From Mucilaginibacter jinjuensis (GTDB lineage: Bacteria > Bacteroidota > Bacteroidia > Sphingobacteriales > Sphingobacteriaceae), in NCBI RefSeq assembly GCF_028596025.1, contig NZ_CP117167.1, forward strand, positions 1,240,001 through 1,304,000: DNA of 64,000 bases. Direction: 5' to 3'. The notes under the pieces are model-generated. The model was not told where the DNA came from, did no database searches, and saw only the letters and a list, made by a program, of their open reading frames with translations. Below are positions 26,479 through 36,182 of the stretch, piece by piece (within the stretch, counting starts at the first letter, position 1; every line of letters starts with the position of its first letter). The position numbers and the translations under genes were made by a program.

Positions 26479-27660
26479 ATGGGAGCGGCGCTTACTAAAC
26501 TTAAAGGATTAGTTCAGACTTATGAAGGTTACAATTTTGATCAGATGCCTGAAATTGAATTGGATGAATTATTGAGCTATGCGACAGTAGCGATTCAGGC
26601 AGTCAAATGGGAAATTGAAAATGATTTTGACTTAGCAAGAGATGAAAATTCGAAGCTCATTTACATCGGAGATATTCAATCAAAGTTAACCTATTTGGCA
26701 GATCGAATTAAAGGCTTTGCAATAATCGACGAGACAAATAATGCTTTATCAAACCCTTTTAATTGGATACTAAAGGAACTTTACAAGTTAATTGACCATT
26801 TACAAAACCATTTCGGGAATTACTTTGATTATCAATTAAAATTACCGGATGGATACCTTGGATGGTATAAAATGAATAACGTCAGTATTTATCACCATAC
26901 AATTCTTAAAATTAAAGAGCATATTCCCCAAGATGATCTGATCAACTTAATCACAGATATCATAAGTGCTGACCAGGATTCGGAAAAATATACAGTTAAA
27001 ACCTGGAAGCAGTGGATTTACTTAAGATTTGCTATAATTACAATAACAAGTCAGATGGACAATTTAAATGTTACAGATGTCGAACTTGAAATGATCAAGG
27101 TTTTTATAAACCTTAATTTTAACAGTATATACGTTTATCGGTATTTTATAAGATATATAGAGAAGTTTACTATGGGGGAAAAGAGTTTTCAAGAAAAACA
27201 GCAAGAGTTACTTTATCTGCTGAAAGTCTTTAAGCAGGTTAGGGTTGATTCCCCAAGTTCTTTTGATACGCAAATCCAGCCATTAAAATTATCGGTGATT
27301 GAAAGTGTTGAAGCTGAGCTAACCTATTTGGAGCAACAAGAAAAAGTATATATGCAAAATCTTAAGGCTACAAATCCAGAGTATCCATCAAAGTTTTATT
27401 TCAGCGTCGTAATCACTTTGGCTGAGCTTATGTTTTTCTTTAGAGTAATGCTGGAGGTAAAAGTCATCTATACAAAGTTTAATTCGTATTTATATGAGTT
27501 TATATCAAATCATATCAGGACCGCAAAAGCTGAGAATATTTCTAAGAAAAGCATGCGCAATCATTTTAATAATAAGCCTTTTCCTGATCGGGTAGTTCAA
27601 AATGTAAGGGGGTGGTTGATTAAGATGATAGCTCATATAGATCTTTATTATTCAATTTGA
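26479..27660 (+). CDS. RteC-domain regulatory protein
   Basis: A 393-residue cytoplasmic protein. The central and C-terminal parts fit RteC, the regulator of conjugative transposon excision in Bacteroides: 'KTWKQWIYLRFAIITITSQ', 'PSKFYFSVVITLAELMFFFRVMLEV' and 'ISNHIRTAKAENISKKSMRNHF'. RteC proteins are DNA-binding activators of excision operons, and homologues are common in non-tetracycline islands. Here no excision genes follow directly, and a second RteC-like gene is next. A long palindrome sits upstream of the start. Confidence 0.78.
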   Translation: MGAALTKLKGLVQTYEGYNFDQMPEIELDELLSYATVAIQAVKWEIENDFDLARDENSKLIYIGDIQSKLTYLADRIKGFAIIDETNNALSNPFNWILKELYKLIDHLQNHFGNYFDYQLKLPDGYLGWYKMNNVSIYHHTILKIKEHIPQDDLINLITDIISADQDSEKYTVKTWKQWIYLRFAIITITSQMDNLNVTDVELEMIKVFINLNFNSIYVYRYFIRYIEKFTMGEKSFQEKQQELLYLLKVFKQVRVDSPSSFDTQIQPLKLSVIESVEAELTYLEQQEKVYMQNLKATNPEYPSKFYFSVVITLAELMFFFRVMLEVKVIYTKFNSYLYEFISNHIRTAKAENISKKSMRNHFNNKPFPDRVVQNVRGWLIKMIAHIDLYYSI

Positions 27661-28003
27661 AAGAGCTTCAGGTTTTGGCTTAAGCTGAATACCTCAAATT
27701 TGTAAGTATTTATGTTAAGCTTATTGAAATCTTACAATAAGTCATGACCCTTCATGATTAACCTAAATTTCAATAGTTTAGACTGCTATAGATGTCATTC
27801 AAATGACTACCGCAGTGTTTTTTTATATCAGTAAAAAAAACGACTATTTTATGATTGCTACGAATTTCCTGCTTTTATTCTAAATGAACGCATATTACTA
27901 ATCTGGTTACAACAACGACAGCCATGTTTGCCACTTTACAATCTTTCAATTTAATCAGAAATTCAATTGAGTTAAAATGAGGTTTAAATTAAGCTGATTA
28001 GTT
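27661..28003. other. Intergenic, 343 bp
   Basis: AT-rich gap between the two RteC-family genes. One small hairpin, GTCATT-CA-AATGAC (27793-27806). Promoter of the second gene is likely here. No gene seen. Confidence 0.5.
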
Positions 28004-29125
28004 ATGGTTGAAATATTAAATCAATTATTCCTTTTCTGGAAGATAATAGGGTCAACTGCCAATGATATGGTTTTAAAAAGGTATATGGATGACTGGAGAA
28101 ATCTCCTTTGGCAGGTTGAGTTGAATGGGCTTCTATCACCTGCCGATAGAATATCATCGCTCAATACTCTTGCGGTACTGAGCGACCGGATATATGAAAG
28201 ATATAGAAAAATGCCTAAACCAGCCTATTATATATTATTGAATTCTATAGAACAATTGCTCGCTGAACGAGATGTGCCTACCAATTTTGCCAGTATGCAG
28301 ATTAAGGTTAATATTGCGGGGCTTCGAAGGCAAATTGAAGGATTATTACTGGGTTTGTCTCTACCTAAAGAACTGTCACTTGCGCTGAACGAAGCGCTCA
28401 AAGACATCGTCCAGAAAATAAACTATACTAATCAGACACAGGATATCCTATCAGGCTTGGTTCGCTGGCTTCAGAAAAATGAAGTAGGATTGCAATCTGA
28501 AATTGTACTAGACCAGCTCATTTCTTTTAACTTTAATCATCCTTTTGTAACAGATTATATAATAGGTACTTATAGAACATCAATGCCGGATGGGGAGGGG
28601 ATGAAAGAGATTGTTAAAAAGCAATGCTATTTGATGGATAAAGAGCGCTACGTCAAGTACCTCGGTCTTTACAAAAAAGTTGGGCTTTGTGCTGATTTTC
28701 CTCCACTATTTGTTCAATTGATAAGTTATTTCAAATTAGAATTAAAGTGGTTGAATCAACGAATGAAGCAAAATCGTTATACAGGTCATTTCCTCTATGA
28801 AGGAAGTTCACCGGAAATGAGTAACCCTAAAGCAAAATCGACGAAGAAGTTTCAAACCAGATGGCCCGCTGATAAATCGGACTTAGTAGAATTAGCTTAC
28901 GCGTTATATATTTACATGCGTAAGCGGGGAAGTAAGGTGACAATAGCAGAATTAGCTAATTGGCTTGAGAATACTTTTCGGGTGAGTTTATCTCGTTACT
29001 CGCACCGATTTGCCGAAATTAAAATGCGCAAATTGACAAGACCATCAAAGTTTCTTGATGTACTTGTTACAGAGTTTCTAATTTATGTTGAGGAAGGAGA
29101 TGCATATCAGGCAGAAATGATTTAG
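28004..29125 (+). CDS. RteC-family protein (second copy, diverged)
   Basis: A 373-residue protein. Its C-terminus shows the other common RteC ending: 'WPADKSDLVELAYALYIYMRKRG', 'TIAELANWLENTFRVSLSRY' and 'RKLTRPSKFLDVLVTEFLIY', a helix-turn-helix-like segment of RteC/RagB-associated regulators. The N-terminal 200 residues are helical with no recognisable motif. It shares fold and gene position with the upstream RteC protein but not obvious sequence, so this is not a recent duplication. Probable DNA-binding regulator of a mobile island. Confidence 0.7.
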   Translation: MVEILNQLFLFWKIIGSTANDMVLKRYMDDWRNLLWQVELNGLLSPADRISSLNTLAVLSDRIYERYRKMPKPAYYILLNSIEQLLAERDVPTNFASMQIKVNIAGLRRQIEGLLLGLSLPKELSLALNEALKDIVQKINYTNQTQDILSGLVRWLQKNEVGLQSEIVLDQLISFNFNHPFVTDYIIGTYRTSMPDGEGMKEIVKKQCYLMDKERYVKYLGLYKKVGLCADFPPLFVQLISYFKLELKWLNQRMKQNRYTGHFLYEGSSPEMSNPKAKSTKKFQTRWPADKSDLVELAYALYIYMRKRGSKVTIAELANWLENTFRVSLSRYSHRFAEIKMRKLTRPSKFLDVLVTEFLIYVEEGDAYQAEMI

Positions 29126-29327
29126 TCTTGTTGTTAAACCATACCAATCGCCCCTGTACTAAGTCTCGGTGTGCGCTTACACCTATTTAGAGATAATGTT
29201 CAGTAATCCTTTATTGATTAGATTCTAAGTGCCACTTTAGAAAGTGGTCCTGTCATGAAGTACCCATCAAAGGTTTCAAGTTTCTCAGATATATATATAT
29301 ATTTAGCATGTTGCATAAATAAAATTG

Positions 29328-30425
29328 TCAAAACGAAAGTAGACTGGCAAAGCCAAGGCTTTCGGCGACTCGGTGATGATTTCGAAGTTCAATACTCAGT
29401 TTTTTAATGAATGTCCTTTTAGATAAGTTCTCAGCTAAGTATTGATAGTCAGACTGCACCGCTTTGTTTCCTTGTTGTTGATGATAACGGTGGAAATGGT
29501 ACTGGACGCAGCAGAACGGCTCTAACAGCTTATCTAGATTTGGCAACTTGTTACCTTTAATGGAGTTAATGCTTTTTGTGGTTGGGACCAGATTCCATAA
29601 CAGATCATGGGCAGTAAAACTCCAGGGCAAAAAATGATCCAGGCTGTAATTTTCAAGTGTAATTATTTTACCTGAATATATGCAATGAAAAGGATTATCT
29701 CCCAGGTACAACTCCCATGCTCTTTTAGCAAAGGCTAAATCCCTCCTATCTGGCTTTTCGAGTTTTTCTACTAGTCCGATTACATTCGGATTGTTTCTCT
29801 GCAGGAACCTGAGCAGTTGCCATTTCATAAAGCCCAGCAGCATAAATTGGTGCCGGCGAAAATAAGGCATCCAGTCTTCCGATAAACGGATGCCCTCAGC
29901 TTCGATTTTATAGGGAACTATCGTCGATTTTGCAGTAAGCCGTTCAATTATCTTGTTTTTAGCGGCATCCTTTTGCCCGCGCAGCTCAGCGGGAAAGAAT
30001 GGGCTTAGGAACCGATAGATGACGTATCTTTTTAATGTTTCGGTAATCTCGGCGTCCATAACTTGCAGATCGTTTAGCGGTAACCGTTTTTGCATTTGTT
30101 GGAACAGTGGTGCAGCGCCGGGACGGTTATCAACAGTCATCAGTGCGGATATGCGTTTGACAAGCCTTATAAAGCTATCTTGCGGACCGAAAGACAATTT
30201 ATAATAGTCCAGGGGATACCAGGCAAGTGCGAGCATGCGTCTTGACAATTCCGAGTAAGAAATAAAGAGCTCCGTTGACAGGGTGACATGATCGAGTATA
30301 GCCCAGAACCAATAGTATTTATAGGCGTTGGTCACCGAATTGAAGCACTGGGCAAAAGTGCTAACAGGAAGCGTTTCGTCAACAGGAATATTCATCTGAT
30401 TGTTAACATTAGAGTATTTTTCCAC
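29328..30425 (-). CDS. HNH-family endonuclease, divergent from dndC
   Basis: A 365-residue protein. C-terminal HNH/beta-beta-alpha-metal domain at about 247-300: 'CIYSGKIITLENYSLDHFLPWSF', then 'LLWNLVPTTKSINSIKGNKLP' (Asp-His, Asn and His/Asn-Lys positions of HNH nucleases). The N-terminal 240 residues are helical with basic patches and may bind DNA or sense modification. It starts 66 bases from dndC, divergently, so it is probably controlled together with the phosphorothioation genes. Such HNH proteins beside dnd genes may cut PT-modified or unmodified DNA; known PT-dependent McrA-type enzymes carry an SBD domain that I cannot confirm here. Confidence 0.8.
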   Translation of the reverse strand: MEKYSNVNNQMNIPVDETLPVSTFAQCFNSVTNAYKYYWFWAILDHVTLSTELFISYSELSRRMLALAWYPLDYYKLSFGPQDSFIRLVKRISALMTVDNRPGAAPLFQQMQKRLPLNDLQVMDAEITETLKRYVIYRFLSPFFPAELRGQKDAAKNKIIERLTAKSTIVPYKIEAEGIRLSEDWMPYFRRHQFMLLGFMKWQLLRFLQRNNPNVIGLVEKLEKPDRRDLAFAKRAWELYLGDNPFHCIYSGKIITLENYSLDHFLPWSFTAHDLLWNLVPTTKSINSIKGNKLPNLDKLLEPFCCVQYHFHRYHQQQGNKAVQSDYQYLAENLSKRTFIKKLSIELRNHHRVAESLGFASLLSF

Positions 30426-30462
30426 TTGTCTGAACTATTGGTTAAAGAAAGTTATATTAGTG

Positions 30463-30481
30463 ATTATTTTTGTAAAATAAT
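30463..30481. promoter_or_regulatory. AT-rich dyad in the hnh-dndC divergent promoter
   Basis: ATTATTTT-TGT-AAAATAAT lies in the 66-base gap between the two start codons, ending 10 bases before the dndC ATG. It may be an operator, but its very low GC makes chance symmetry plausible. Confidence 0.35.
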
Positions 30482-30491
30482 TTATTTTTTT

Positions 30492-31799
30492 ATGTCTTTG
30501 GATATCAAATTTTTAGAGTCGGAAATTACCGATCAATACCTGAATGATGACAATCCAAGACCTTGGATTATCGGTTTTAGCGGGGGTAAGGATTCTACCA
30601 TGTTGTTACAACTGGTTTGGTCGGCCCTACGCAAGCTTCCGCCGGAACTCAGGCGACGACACATTCATGTGGTGTGTAACGACACGCTGGTGGAAAATCC
30701 CAAAATCGCGCAATTCATTCGTGTAACGCTTCAAAATATACAAACGGCTGCCGCTCAGCAAAGTATGCCGCTAACCGTACATGAAACCTCACCAAGGTTG
30801 GAGGAAACCTTTTGGGTCAACTTACTAGGTAAAGGTTATCCGGCGCCCAATAATATGTTCCGCTGGTGTACAGAGCGGTTAAAGATCAATCCGACCACTG
30901 ATTTTATCAAAAATAAGATCGACGAAGCCGGTGAAGTAGTAATCCTGCTAGGTACCCGCAGTGCAGAAAGTACAAACCGTGCCCGCAGTATCAAGAAATA
31001 CGAAGTGAAAGGCGAACGCCTGCGCAAGCACGTGCTGCCGAATGCCTATGTTTTTGCGCTGATCAAGGATGTGGAGACCGAAGAGGTCTGGCAATACCTG
31101 TTACAGGTGGAACCACCATGGGGCGGTTCTAACCGGCCGCTGGTGACCCTGTACCGGAACGCTAATGGCGGGGATTGCCCCTTGGTAATCGATACGACGA
31201 CTCCTTCCTGCGGTAACAGCCGTTTTGGCTGCTGGGTCTGTACGGTGGTCAACCGGGACAAATCGATGGAAGCACTGATCGATAACGGGGAGGACTGGAT
31301 GGAGCCGCTTTCCGAGTTCCGCGACCTGTTGCAGGAAACGCGTAACGAGCGGGAATGGCGGCAGATGCAACGCCGTAATAGCGATGTGGTGGGTGAGGAT
31401 GTCTGGGGGCCTTATTACCCGGAGAAACGAGCTGTATTACTGCGTTCGCTGCTGAAAGTGCAAAAGGAGGTCCAGTTGTATGACCCCGAACTGATCTTGG
31501 TTAATTACCAGGAACTGGTCGCCATACAGGTAATCTGGCACCGCGATTCGATCTTTAACCAAAGCGTAGCGGAAATTTATAACGAAGTATATGGCACACA
31601 AATGCGTAATGAGGACTTCAACGACCAGGATATCTTTGAGAACGAAATACTTAAAGACGTTTGCCAGGATGAGGATGATTTTCAACTGATCAATGAATTG
31701 CTGGAGATCCAGAAATCTAAATATATCCTCGTGAATAATTACGGTCTGCAAAATGACCTCGATGTACACCTGGAACGCTTCATCAAAAACCGCAACTGA
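30492..31799 (+). CDS. dndC: DNA phosphorothioation protein DndC (PAPS-reductase-like)
   Basis: A 435-residue protein from ATG 30492; an open frame upstream runs into the divergent hnh gene and is not used. PP-loop 'IIGFSGGKDSTML' (Ser30-Ser35) binds ATP; 'NNMFRWCTERLK' and 'CGNSRFGCWVCTVVNRDKSM' supply the cysteines for the 4Fe-4S cluster typical of DndC. It activates the DNA backbone for sulfur insertion. The stop overlaps the dndD start by one base (TGATG). No dndA (cysteine desulfurase) is beside it; in many genomes IscS serves instead. GC is higher here than in the AT-rich region to the left. Confidence 0.95.
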   Translation: MSLDIKFLESEITDQYLNDDNPRPWIIGFSGGKDSTMLLQLVWSALRKLPPELRRRHIHVVCNDTLVENPKIAQFIRVTLQNIQTAAAQQSMPLTVHETSPRLEETFWVNLLGKGYPAPNNMFRWCTERLKINPTTDFIKNKIDEAGEVVILLGTRSAESTNRARSIKKYEVKGERLRKHVLPNAYVFALIKDVETEEVWQYLLQVEPPWGGSNRPLVTLYRNANGGDCPLVIDTTTPSCGNSRFGCWVCTVVNRDKSMEALIDNGEDWMEPLSEFRDLLQETRNEREWRQMQRRNSDVVGEDVWGPYYPEKRAVLLRSLLKVQKEVQLYDPELILVNYQELVAIQVIWHRDSIFNQSVAEIYNEVYGTQMRNEDFNDQDIFENEILKDVCQDEDDFQLINELLEIQKSKYILVNNYGLQNDLDVHLERFIKNRN

Positions 31800-33889
31800 T
31801 GTTTATCAACGATATAACTATAAGAAATTTCCGCGTTTATTACGGTGCTAACCAAGTACGCTTGGCTGCTGATAATGACCGGAATATCACCATCATTTCC
31901 GGTAACAATGGTTTTGGTAAAACCTCTTTTCTGACTGCGCTAGTTTGGTGCCTATACGGCAAGCTGATGTCAGATGTGGATACGAAATACAGGCAGGAAA
32001 TCCATGAATCAGGCGGCTATAAAGCGTACTGTAAAAAACTGATGAACCGTCTTGCTGCGTCCGAAGACCCGGCGGGCAACGGTGATTTATTTGTGGAAGG
32101 CACCGACCATAATTCATTCAGTGTCACCATTACTTTCTCGGATATACTGATTCCCTCGGTACCCTGTAACCTGGTACAGGTAAAAAGGACCTATTTGCTC
32201 AAACAGCAACTAGAAGAGGTCGAGCTATTAATCGATGGTAAACCCAATGAGCTGACCAAACAGGTGGGTTCCGAAATCTTTATTAACGACTTTATCTTGC
32301 CGAAGGAAATTGCAAAATTCTTCTTTTTTGATGCGGAAAAGATCGTTTCGCTAGCGGAGATCAAAAACTCCGATGAGAAGATTTACTTGAGCCAGGCTTA
32401 CGCTGAAGTGTTGGGGATCAAAAAATACGCAGACCTGCGGGCGAACCTCGTTAATACGCGTTTACGCCTGCGGGAGAAATCCGCTGAAAAAAGTGACCGG
32501 AGCAAACTCGAACGTTTGCAGAAACAATTGCAGCAAAACGAAAGACAATTGGAACAGGCCCGTACCGATATACAGATTGGGCAGGACGAATTACTGAGCC
32601 GTAAAAGTCAGTCCGATAACTTGCAGATCCAGCTGATCCGTGAGGGCAGCAATCTATCAGTGGAAGAAGTGAAATCACTGAAAGAACGCCAGGCAAGCCT
32701 CGGTAGCGACCTTAACAAATTGCGTCACCAGTTCAACGAGTTGCTGGAGTTGGCGCCTTTTGCCATCGCAGGCAGTAAAATGATTGCGGTGAAAAACCAG
32801 TTGGAGCAGGAATTTAACAATAGCTCAGTATCGGCCTCCTTGCTAGAGAACAAATTCAACGAGGTCAAGCTGTCGATCGAAAGCGGTCGTGACTTGCTGG
32901 GGCTGGCAGGCAGCCAAGAGGACGCCCTGATTAGCCTGCTCAAAAATGTTTTGCTGCCCGGCCTACAGATGGAACATAAGATACTACTTGATTTTACGAC
33001 CGAACAGCATAACCGCTTTAACGCCATTGTCGATAACCTACAGGATGCATATTCCAAAGCCTTCAAACGCCTGACCATGGAGCAAAAGCGGGTGCAGTTC
33101 CTGCTGACCACCATACAGCGTAAACTGGCGGACGCCGAATCCAAGGAAAAGGATGTGGTGATCCAAGGCTATCGGGCAGATAAAGCCCGGGTAGATGCGG
33201 GCATTACTCAACTCGAAGAAGATCTCAATAATCTGGAAGCACGGATTTATTCCATACAGCAGGAGAATCAGGTGTTGGCCCGGCAATTATCGGAACTTAC
33301 CAAACGGGTACAGATGGAGCAGATTGACCAGCAGAAGGATGCGGTTGCTGAACGCCTGATCGCTAAGCTGGATAAGTTTATTCACCAGTTAAAAACGAAG
33401 AAAAAAGAATCGCTCGAGCGCAGCCTGACCGACGAATTGAACCGCTTAATGCATAAGGATTTCGTCAAAGAAGCACGCGTGCTGGTCGATGGCGACCTGA
33501 TCGATATTGAACTGTATGATGTGCATGAACGTCAGATCAACAAGGAATTGCTATCTAAGGGAGAGCAGCAGCTGTATGCGACCGCCCTGCTGAAAGCCCT
33601 GGTAGAAGAATCACATATTCGCTTCCCGATTTTTATTGACAGCCCGCTGCAGAAATTCGATAAGACGCATGCTAAGAATATTATTCAACAGTTTTATCCG
33701 GCCATCCAGACCCAACTAATCCTGTTCCCATTACTGGAGAACGAACTGAATGAAGAGGAATACCGCATGCTATTACCGACGGTCGGCAAGTCTTACCTCA
33801 TTCAGCAAGTGGAAAAATATCATTCAAAATTTACTAAAACCAATCCGGAAGAGCTGTTTAATCATTATCACGAAGCGTATGTTCAGTAA
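31799..33889 (+). CDS. dndD: DNA phosphorothioation protein DndD (SMC-like ATPase)
   Basis: A 696-residue SMC/Rad50-like ATPase. Walker A 'GNNGFGKT' at 35-42, 'FFFDAEKI' near 178-185, two long coiled coils (about 200-330 and 440-560), ABC signature 'LLSKGEQQLYATALL' (about 582-596) and Walker B 'FPIFIDSPL'. DndD provides ATP-driven DNA opening or nicking for backbone sulfuration. Translationally coupled to dndC; its end overlaps dndE by 11 bases. Confidence 0.95.
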   Translation: MFINDITIRNFRVYYGANQVRLAADNDRNITIISGNNGFGKTSFLTALVWCLYGKLMSDVDTKYRQEIHESGGYKAYCKKLMNRLAASEDPAGNGDLFVEGTDHNSFSVTITFSDILIPSVPCNLVQVKRTYLLKQQLEEVELLIDGKPNELTKQVGSEIFINDFILPKEIAKFFFFDAEKIVSLAEIKNSDEKIYLSQAYAEVLGIKKYADLRANLVNTRLRLREKSAEKSDRSKLERLQKQLQQNERQLEQARTDIQIGQDELLSRKSQSDNLQIQLIREGSNLSVEEVKSLKERQASLGSDLNKLRHQFNELLELAPFAIAGSKMIAVKNQLEQEFNNSSVSASLLENKFNEVKLSIESGRDLLGLAGSQEDALISLLKNVLLPGLQMEHKILLDFTTEQHNRFNAIVDNLQDAYSKAFKRLTMEQKRVQFLLTTIQRKLADAESKEKDVVIQGYRADKARVDAGITQLEEDLNNLEARIYSIQQENQVLARQLSELTKRVQMEQIDQQKDAVAERLIAKLDKFIHQLKTKKKESLERSLTDELNRLMHKDFVKEARVLVDGDLIDIELYDVHERQINKELLSKGEQQLYATALLKALVEESHIRFPIFIDSPLQKFDKTHAKNIIQQFYPAIQTQLILFPLLENELNEEEYRMLLPTVGKSYLIQQVEKYHSKFTKTNPEELFNHYHEAYVQ

Positions 33890-34265
33890 TATCAAGACCT
33901 CTAAAAGTAATAAGGAGCTGGTGTCCCGGTTGACCAGCAAACTCAACCTCGGCACGGAGAATCTGATTGCCCGTATCTCGATGGCGCATTCGCTTGGCCT
34001 TGACCGTCGTTTAGAATTGGCTAATATAGCTGATGCAGGTGGTAAAGAGTACAGCTTTAAAGTATTGTTCGGAGATAATTACGACTACTATATCGCGCTG
34101 ATCTGTGTGCATTATAATCTGTATAAAACCGATAAAGATATACCCCGCTATGTTAAAATGCATATCGACGATGGACTGGAATTGCTAGATAAAGAGTTCA
34201 GTACGACCCTCGGCATTGACTCACTGGTCAGTATTATTGATAAAGGCTTAAGCGTTTACGCATAA
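33879..34265 (+). CDS. dndE: DNA phosphorothioation protein DndE
   Basis: A 128-residue protein from ATG 33879, which overlaps the dndD end. It reads 'MFSNIKTSKSNKELVSRLTSKLNLGTENLIARISMAHSLG' at the N-terminus, matching DndE, which assembles on nicked dsDNA and completes the PT machine. The C-terminal 'HIDDGLELL' is conserved in the family. Last gene of the dndCDE operon, followed at once by a strong terminator. Confidence 0.93.
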   Translation: MFSNIKTSKSNKELVSRLTSKLNLGTENLIARISMAHSLGLDRRLELANIADAGGKEYSFKVLFGDNYDYYIALICVHYNLYKTDKDIPRYVKMHIDDGLELLDKEFSTTLGIDSLVSIIDKGLSVYA

Positions 34266-34298
34266 AGAAAAAGGGGCGGTAATCGCCCCTTTTTCTTT
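34264..34298. terminator. Strong bidirectional terminator
   Basis: Perfect 15-bp stem (AAAGAAAAAGGGGCG / CGCCCCTTTTTCTTT) with loop GTAAT, exactly between the convergent dndE stop (34265) and the GHKL-ATPase stop (34301). A/T runs on both sides let it work in both directions. Confidence 0.9.
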
Positions 34299-34300
34299 CA

Positions 34301-36178
34301 TTATCTTACATCAACCTCTGCCATCTTTTTAAGATAGCTCGAAGCAAACTTACCCCAGTCTTCTCGCAGCATACCGAAATCTTCATCGGGATCCATACTT
34401 TGGTTTTCTGCCTTGGCGTATGCAAAGAACAGCAAATCAATGCCGTCTGCTGCGTTGGATAAAGCCGTCCGCATAGATGCGGGCAGTTCACTATTCGCTG
34501 CGGCATTTTTTAAAGGCAGATAAACCTTTTTAATAAAAGGGTGATTGCTGTTCAGGTATACCACTACAGTGTTGGTCAGGTGTTTAATGTCAATTAAGCC
34601 CTTACCCGGCCAGCTCCTTTCCACCGCAATGATTGGAGACTTACGTGCATCCTCTGCGAAGATTGCTTGTTCTTTTGGATCGGTAATCCCTTTTTCCTCA
34701 GCGATTTTTTTAAGTTCATTCAATTCTTCAGCCGGAGATACTGTTGAGCCAGCGGAACCTTTTGGTAAGGTTTTATCGGCATCTCTGGCCTCATCAATCG
34801 CTGCTTTGCGACCACCACTGAAGTCGCCTCCAGCACTCGGGGCCGTCTGATCTTTCTCACTAGTTTTTAACCAAAGCTCTTGAATTTCTTTCCGTGCCGC
34901 GGCAATAGGTTTTTGAATACTTTCTCTGATCTTATTGCGCAACTTATCCACAGGTTCAGCACCCCGCTTAATATGTTTTACTTGAAAATATTCATCCAGT
35001 TCTGCGGGGAATGAAACCGTCACAGCGATATAGCGATCAATATCCAGTGTTCCACTTGGAAATAATTTAGGTACCCCTGTATAACTTATCTCCCGGTTCT
35101 GTCTTAAAAAGCCAACCTTACCTTCATTGTCAGGAATCTTTAATTTACCTATAAAATATTTATCACCTTTTTCGTAAAAATGTTCACCAGCCATATACTT
35201 TTTCAATCGCGTAATTTCAGGAGTTAAAATAACGCTCCATTCGACTTTGTGACCGTCAATATTAAATTCTCCGACCTCGCCTAATTTACCTTTAAAAGAA
35301 GTATCAACACCTAAGCGTGCGCATATGTCTGCTGCCTTTTTCCTTTCTTCTTCATTTCGGCCGCCAAAAATCCAGTCCCAGTAATTGTTTTCTAAACGAA
35401 AAGAAGGGTCATAAGCTCTAAGTGATATGTCTTGACGTTCTCCGACATATATTTTGAGCCCGCTATCAATATAATAACGGAAGGCGCGGGCCAGGAAATA
35501 ATTTAGTTCATTAAATTTGGTTTCAACATCCTCTGCAAAGCTCTTCTTTTCATTGAACCTGTCGAGCTTTTCGATAATAAAAAGAGTGCCACTTTCATAG
35601 ACATTACCTTGTTGATCCCTCATCAAATTACGATACTCTTCTGGGAACTCTTCAACCGTTTCTGATTCGTAGCTCTCCTGTGTCCCGGCCATAATCTCCT
35701 CCAGGTCGAGATATGTCTTAAATATCTCCCCCGCCGTATTCGGGTCGGCATATGTCCAGGTCACTTTACCCGTATCCTCATCGGTATGTGATGTGGCCGA
35801 TAAAAAACGTGGTTTGGTATAGACTGTTAGTCGCTTACCTTGATTCAGCGTGGCCAATTTAAAGCCCACGCCATATTTTCCTATCCCGCTACGGTCTCCC
35901 AATCTCGTACCAAAACCCAACGTCAAAGTGCTCGGCAGCAAGGTTTCGGGTATACCGCTGCCATTATCGGCTATGGCGATGTACTCAGCCCGTTTGGTCG
36001 AGTTCTTTTTTCCCAGCTGGTCCGTTTTCATAATTACCCGGAACTCGGTAGCCGAGGCTTGGATAGAGTTATCACAATATTCGCCTACAGCGTCTTCTAT
36101 GGAAAAGCCGCTGTCGCGGAAACTATTTAGCGCGGTATCTACTTTAATCAGTTCTGCGCTGTTACTTTTGGTATTCAT
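34301..36178 (-). CDS. GHKL (MORC/Hsp90-like) ATPase of the Dnd island
   Basis: A 625-residue protein; I chose ATG 36178, 4 bases after the upstream gene, over an in-frame start at 36238. N-terminal GHKL site: 'DAVGEYCDNSIQAS' (Glu33, Asn37), 'DNGSGI' (71-76) and 'GIGKYGVGFKLAT' (99-110). The rest is helical with 'KKIAEEKGITDPKEQ'-type segments and no known nuclease motif. Proteins of this class (HATPase_c_3) gate DNA in MORC, MutL and Hsp90-like defence ATPases. It forms an operon with a GIY-YIG nuclease and a sigma-like protein and may supply the ATPase of a cutter. Confidence 0.85.
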   Translation of the reverse strand: MNTKSNSAELIKVDTALNSFRDSGFSIEDAVGEYCDNSIQASATEFRVIMKTDQLGKKNSTKRAEYIAIADNGSGIPETLLPSTLTLGFGTRLGDRSGIGKYGVGFKLATLNQGKRLTVYTKPRFLSATSHTDEDTGKVTWTYADPNTAGEIFKTYLDLEEIMAGTQESYESETVEEFPEEYRNLMRDQQGNVYESGTLFIIEKLDRFNEKKSFAEDVETKFNELNYFLARAFRYYIDSGLKIYVGERQDISLRAYDPSFRLENNYWDWIFGGRNEEERKKAADICARLGVDTSFKGKLGEVGEFNIDGHKVEWSVILTPEITRLKKYMAGEHFYEKGDKYFIGKLKIPDNEGKVGFLRQNREISYTGVPKLFPSGTLDIDRYIAVTVSFPAELDEYFQVKHIKRGAEPVDKLRNKIRESIQKPIAAARKEIQELWLKTSEKDQTAPSAGGDFSGGRKAAIDEARDADKTLPKGSAGSTVSPAEELNELKKIAEEKGITDPKEQAIFAEDARKSPIIAVERSWPGKGLIDIKHLTNTVVVYLNSNHPFIKKVYLPLKNAAANSELPASMRTALSNAADGIDLLFFAYAKAENQSMDPDEDFGMLREDWGKFASSYLKKMAEVDVR

Positions 36179-36182
36179 ATGC

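Noticed and set aside
29285..29305. AT-alternating stretch near 29290 as a terminator
   Set aside because: Simple TA repeat without a stable GC stem.
30288..30491. N-terminal extension of DndC
   Set aside because: It overlaps the divergent hnh gene and shared promoter; DndC homology begins at ATG 30492.
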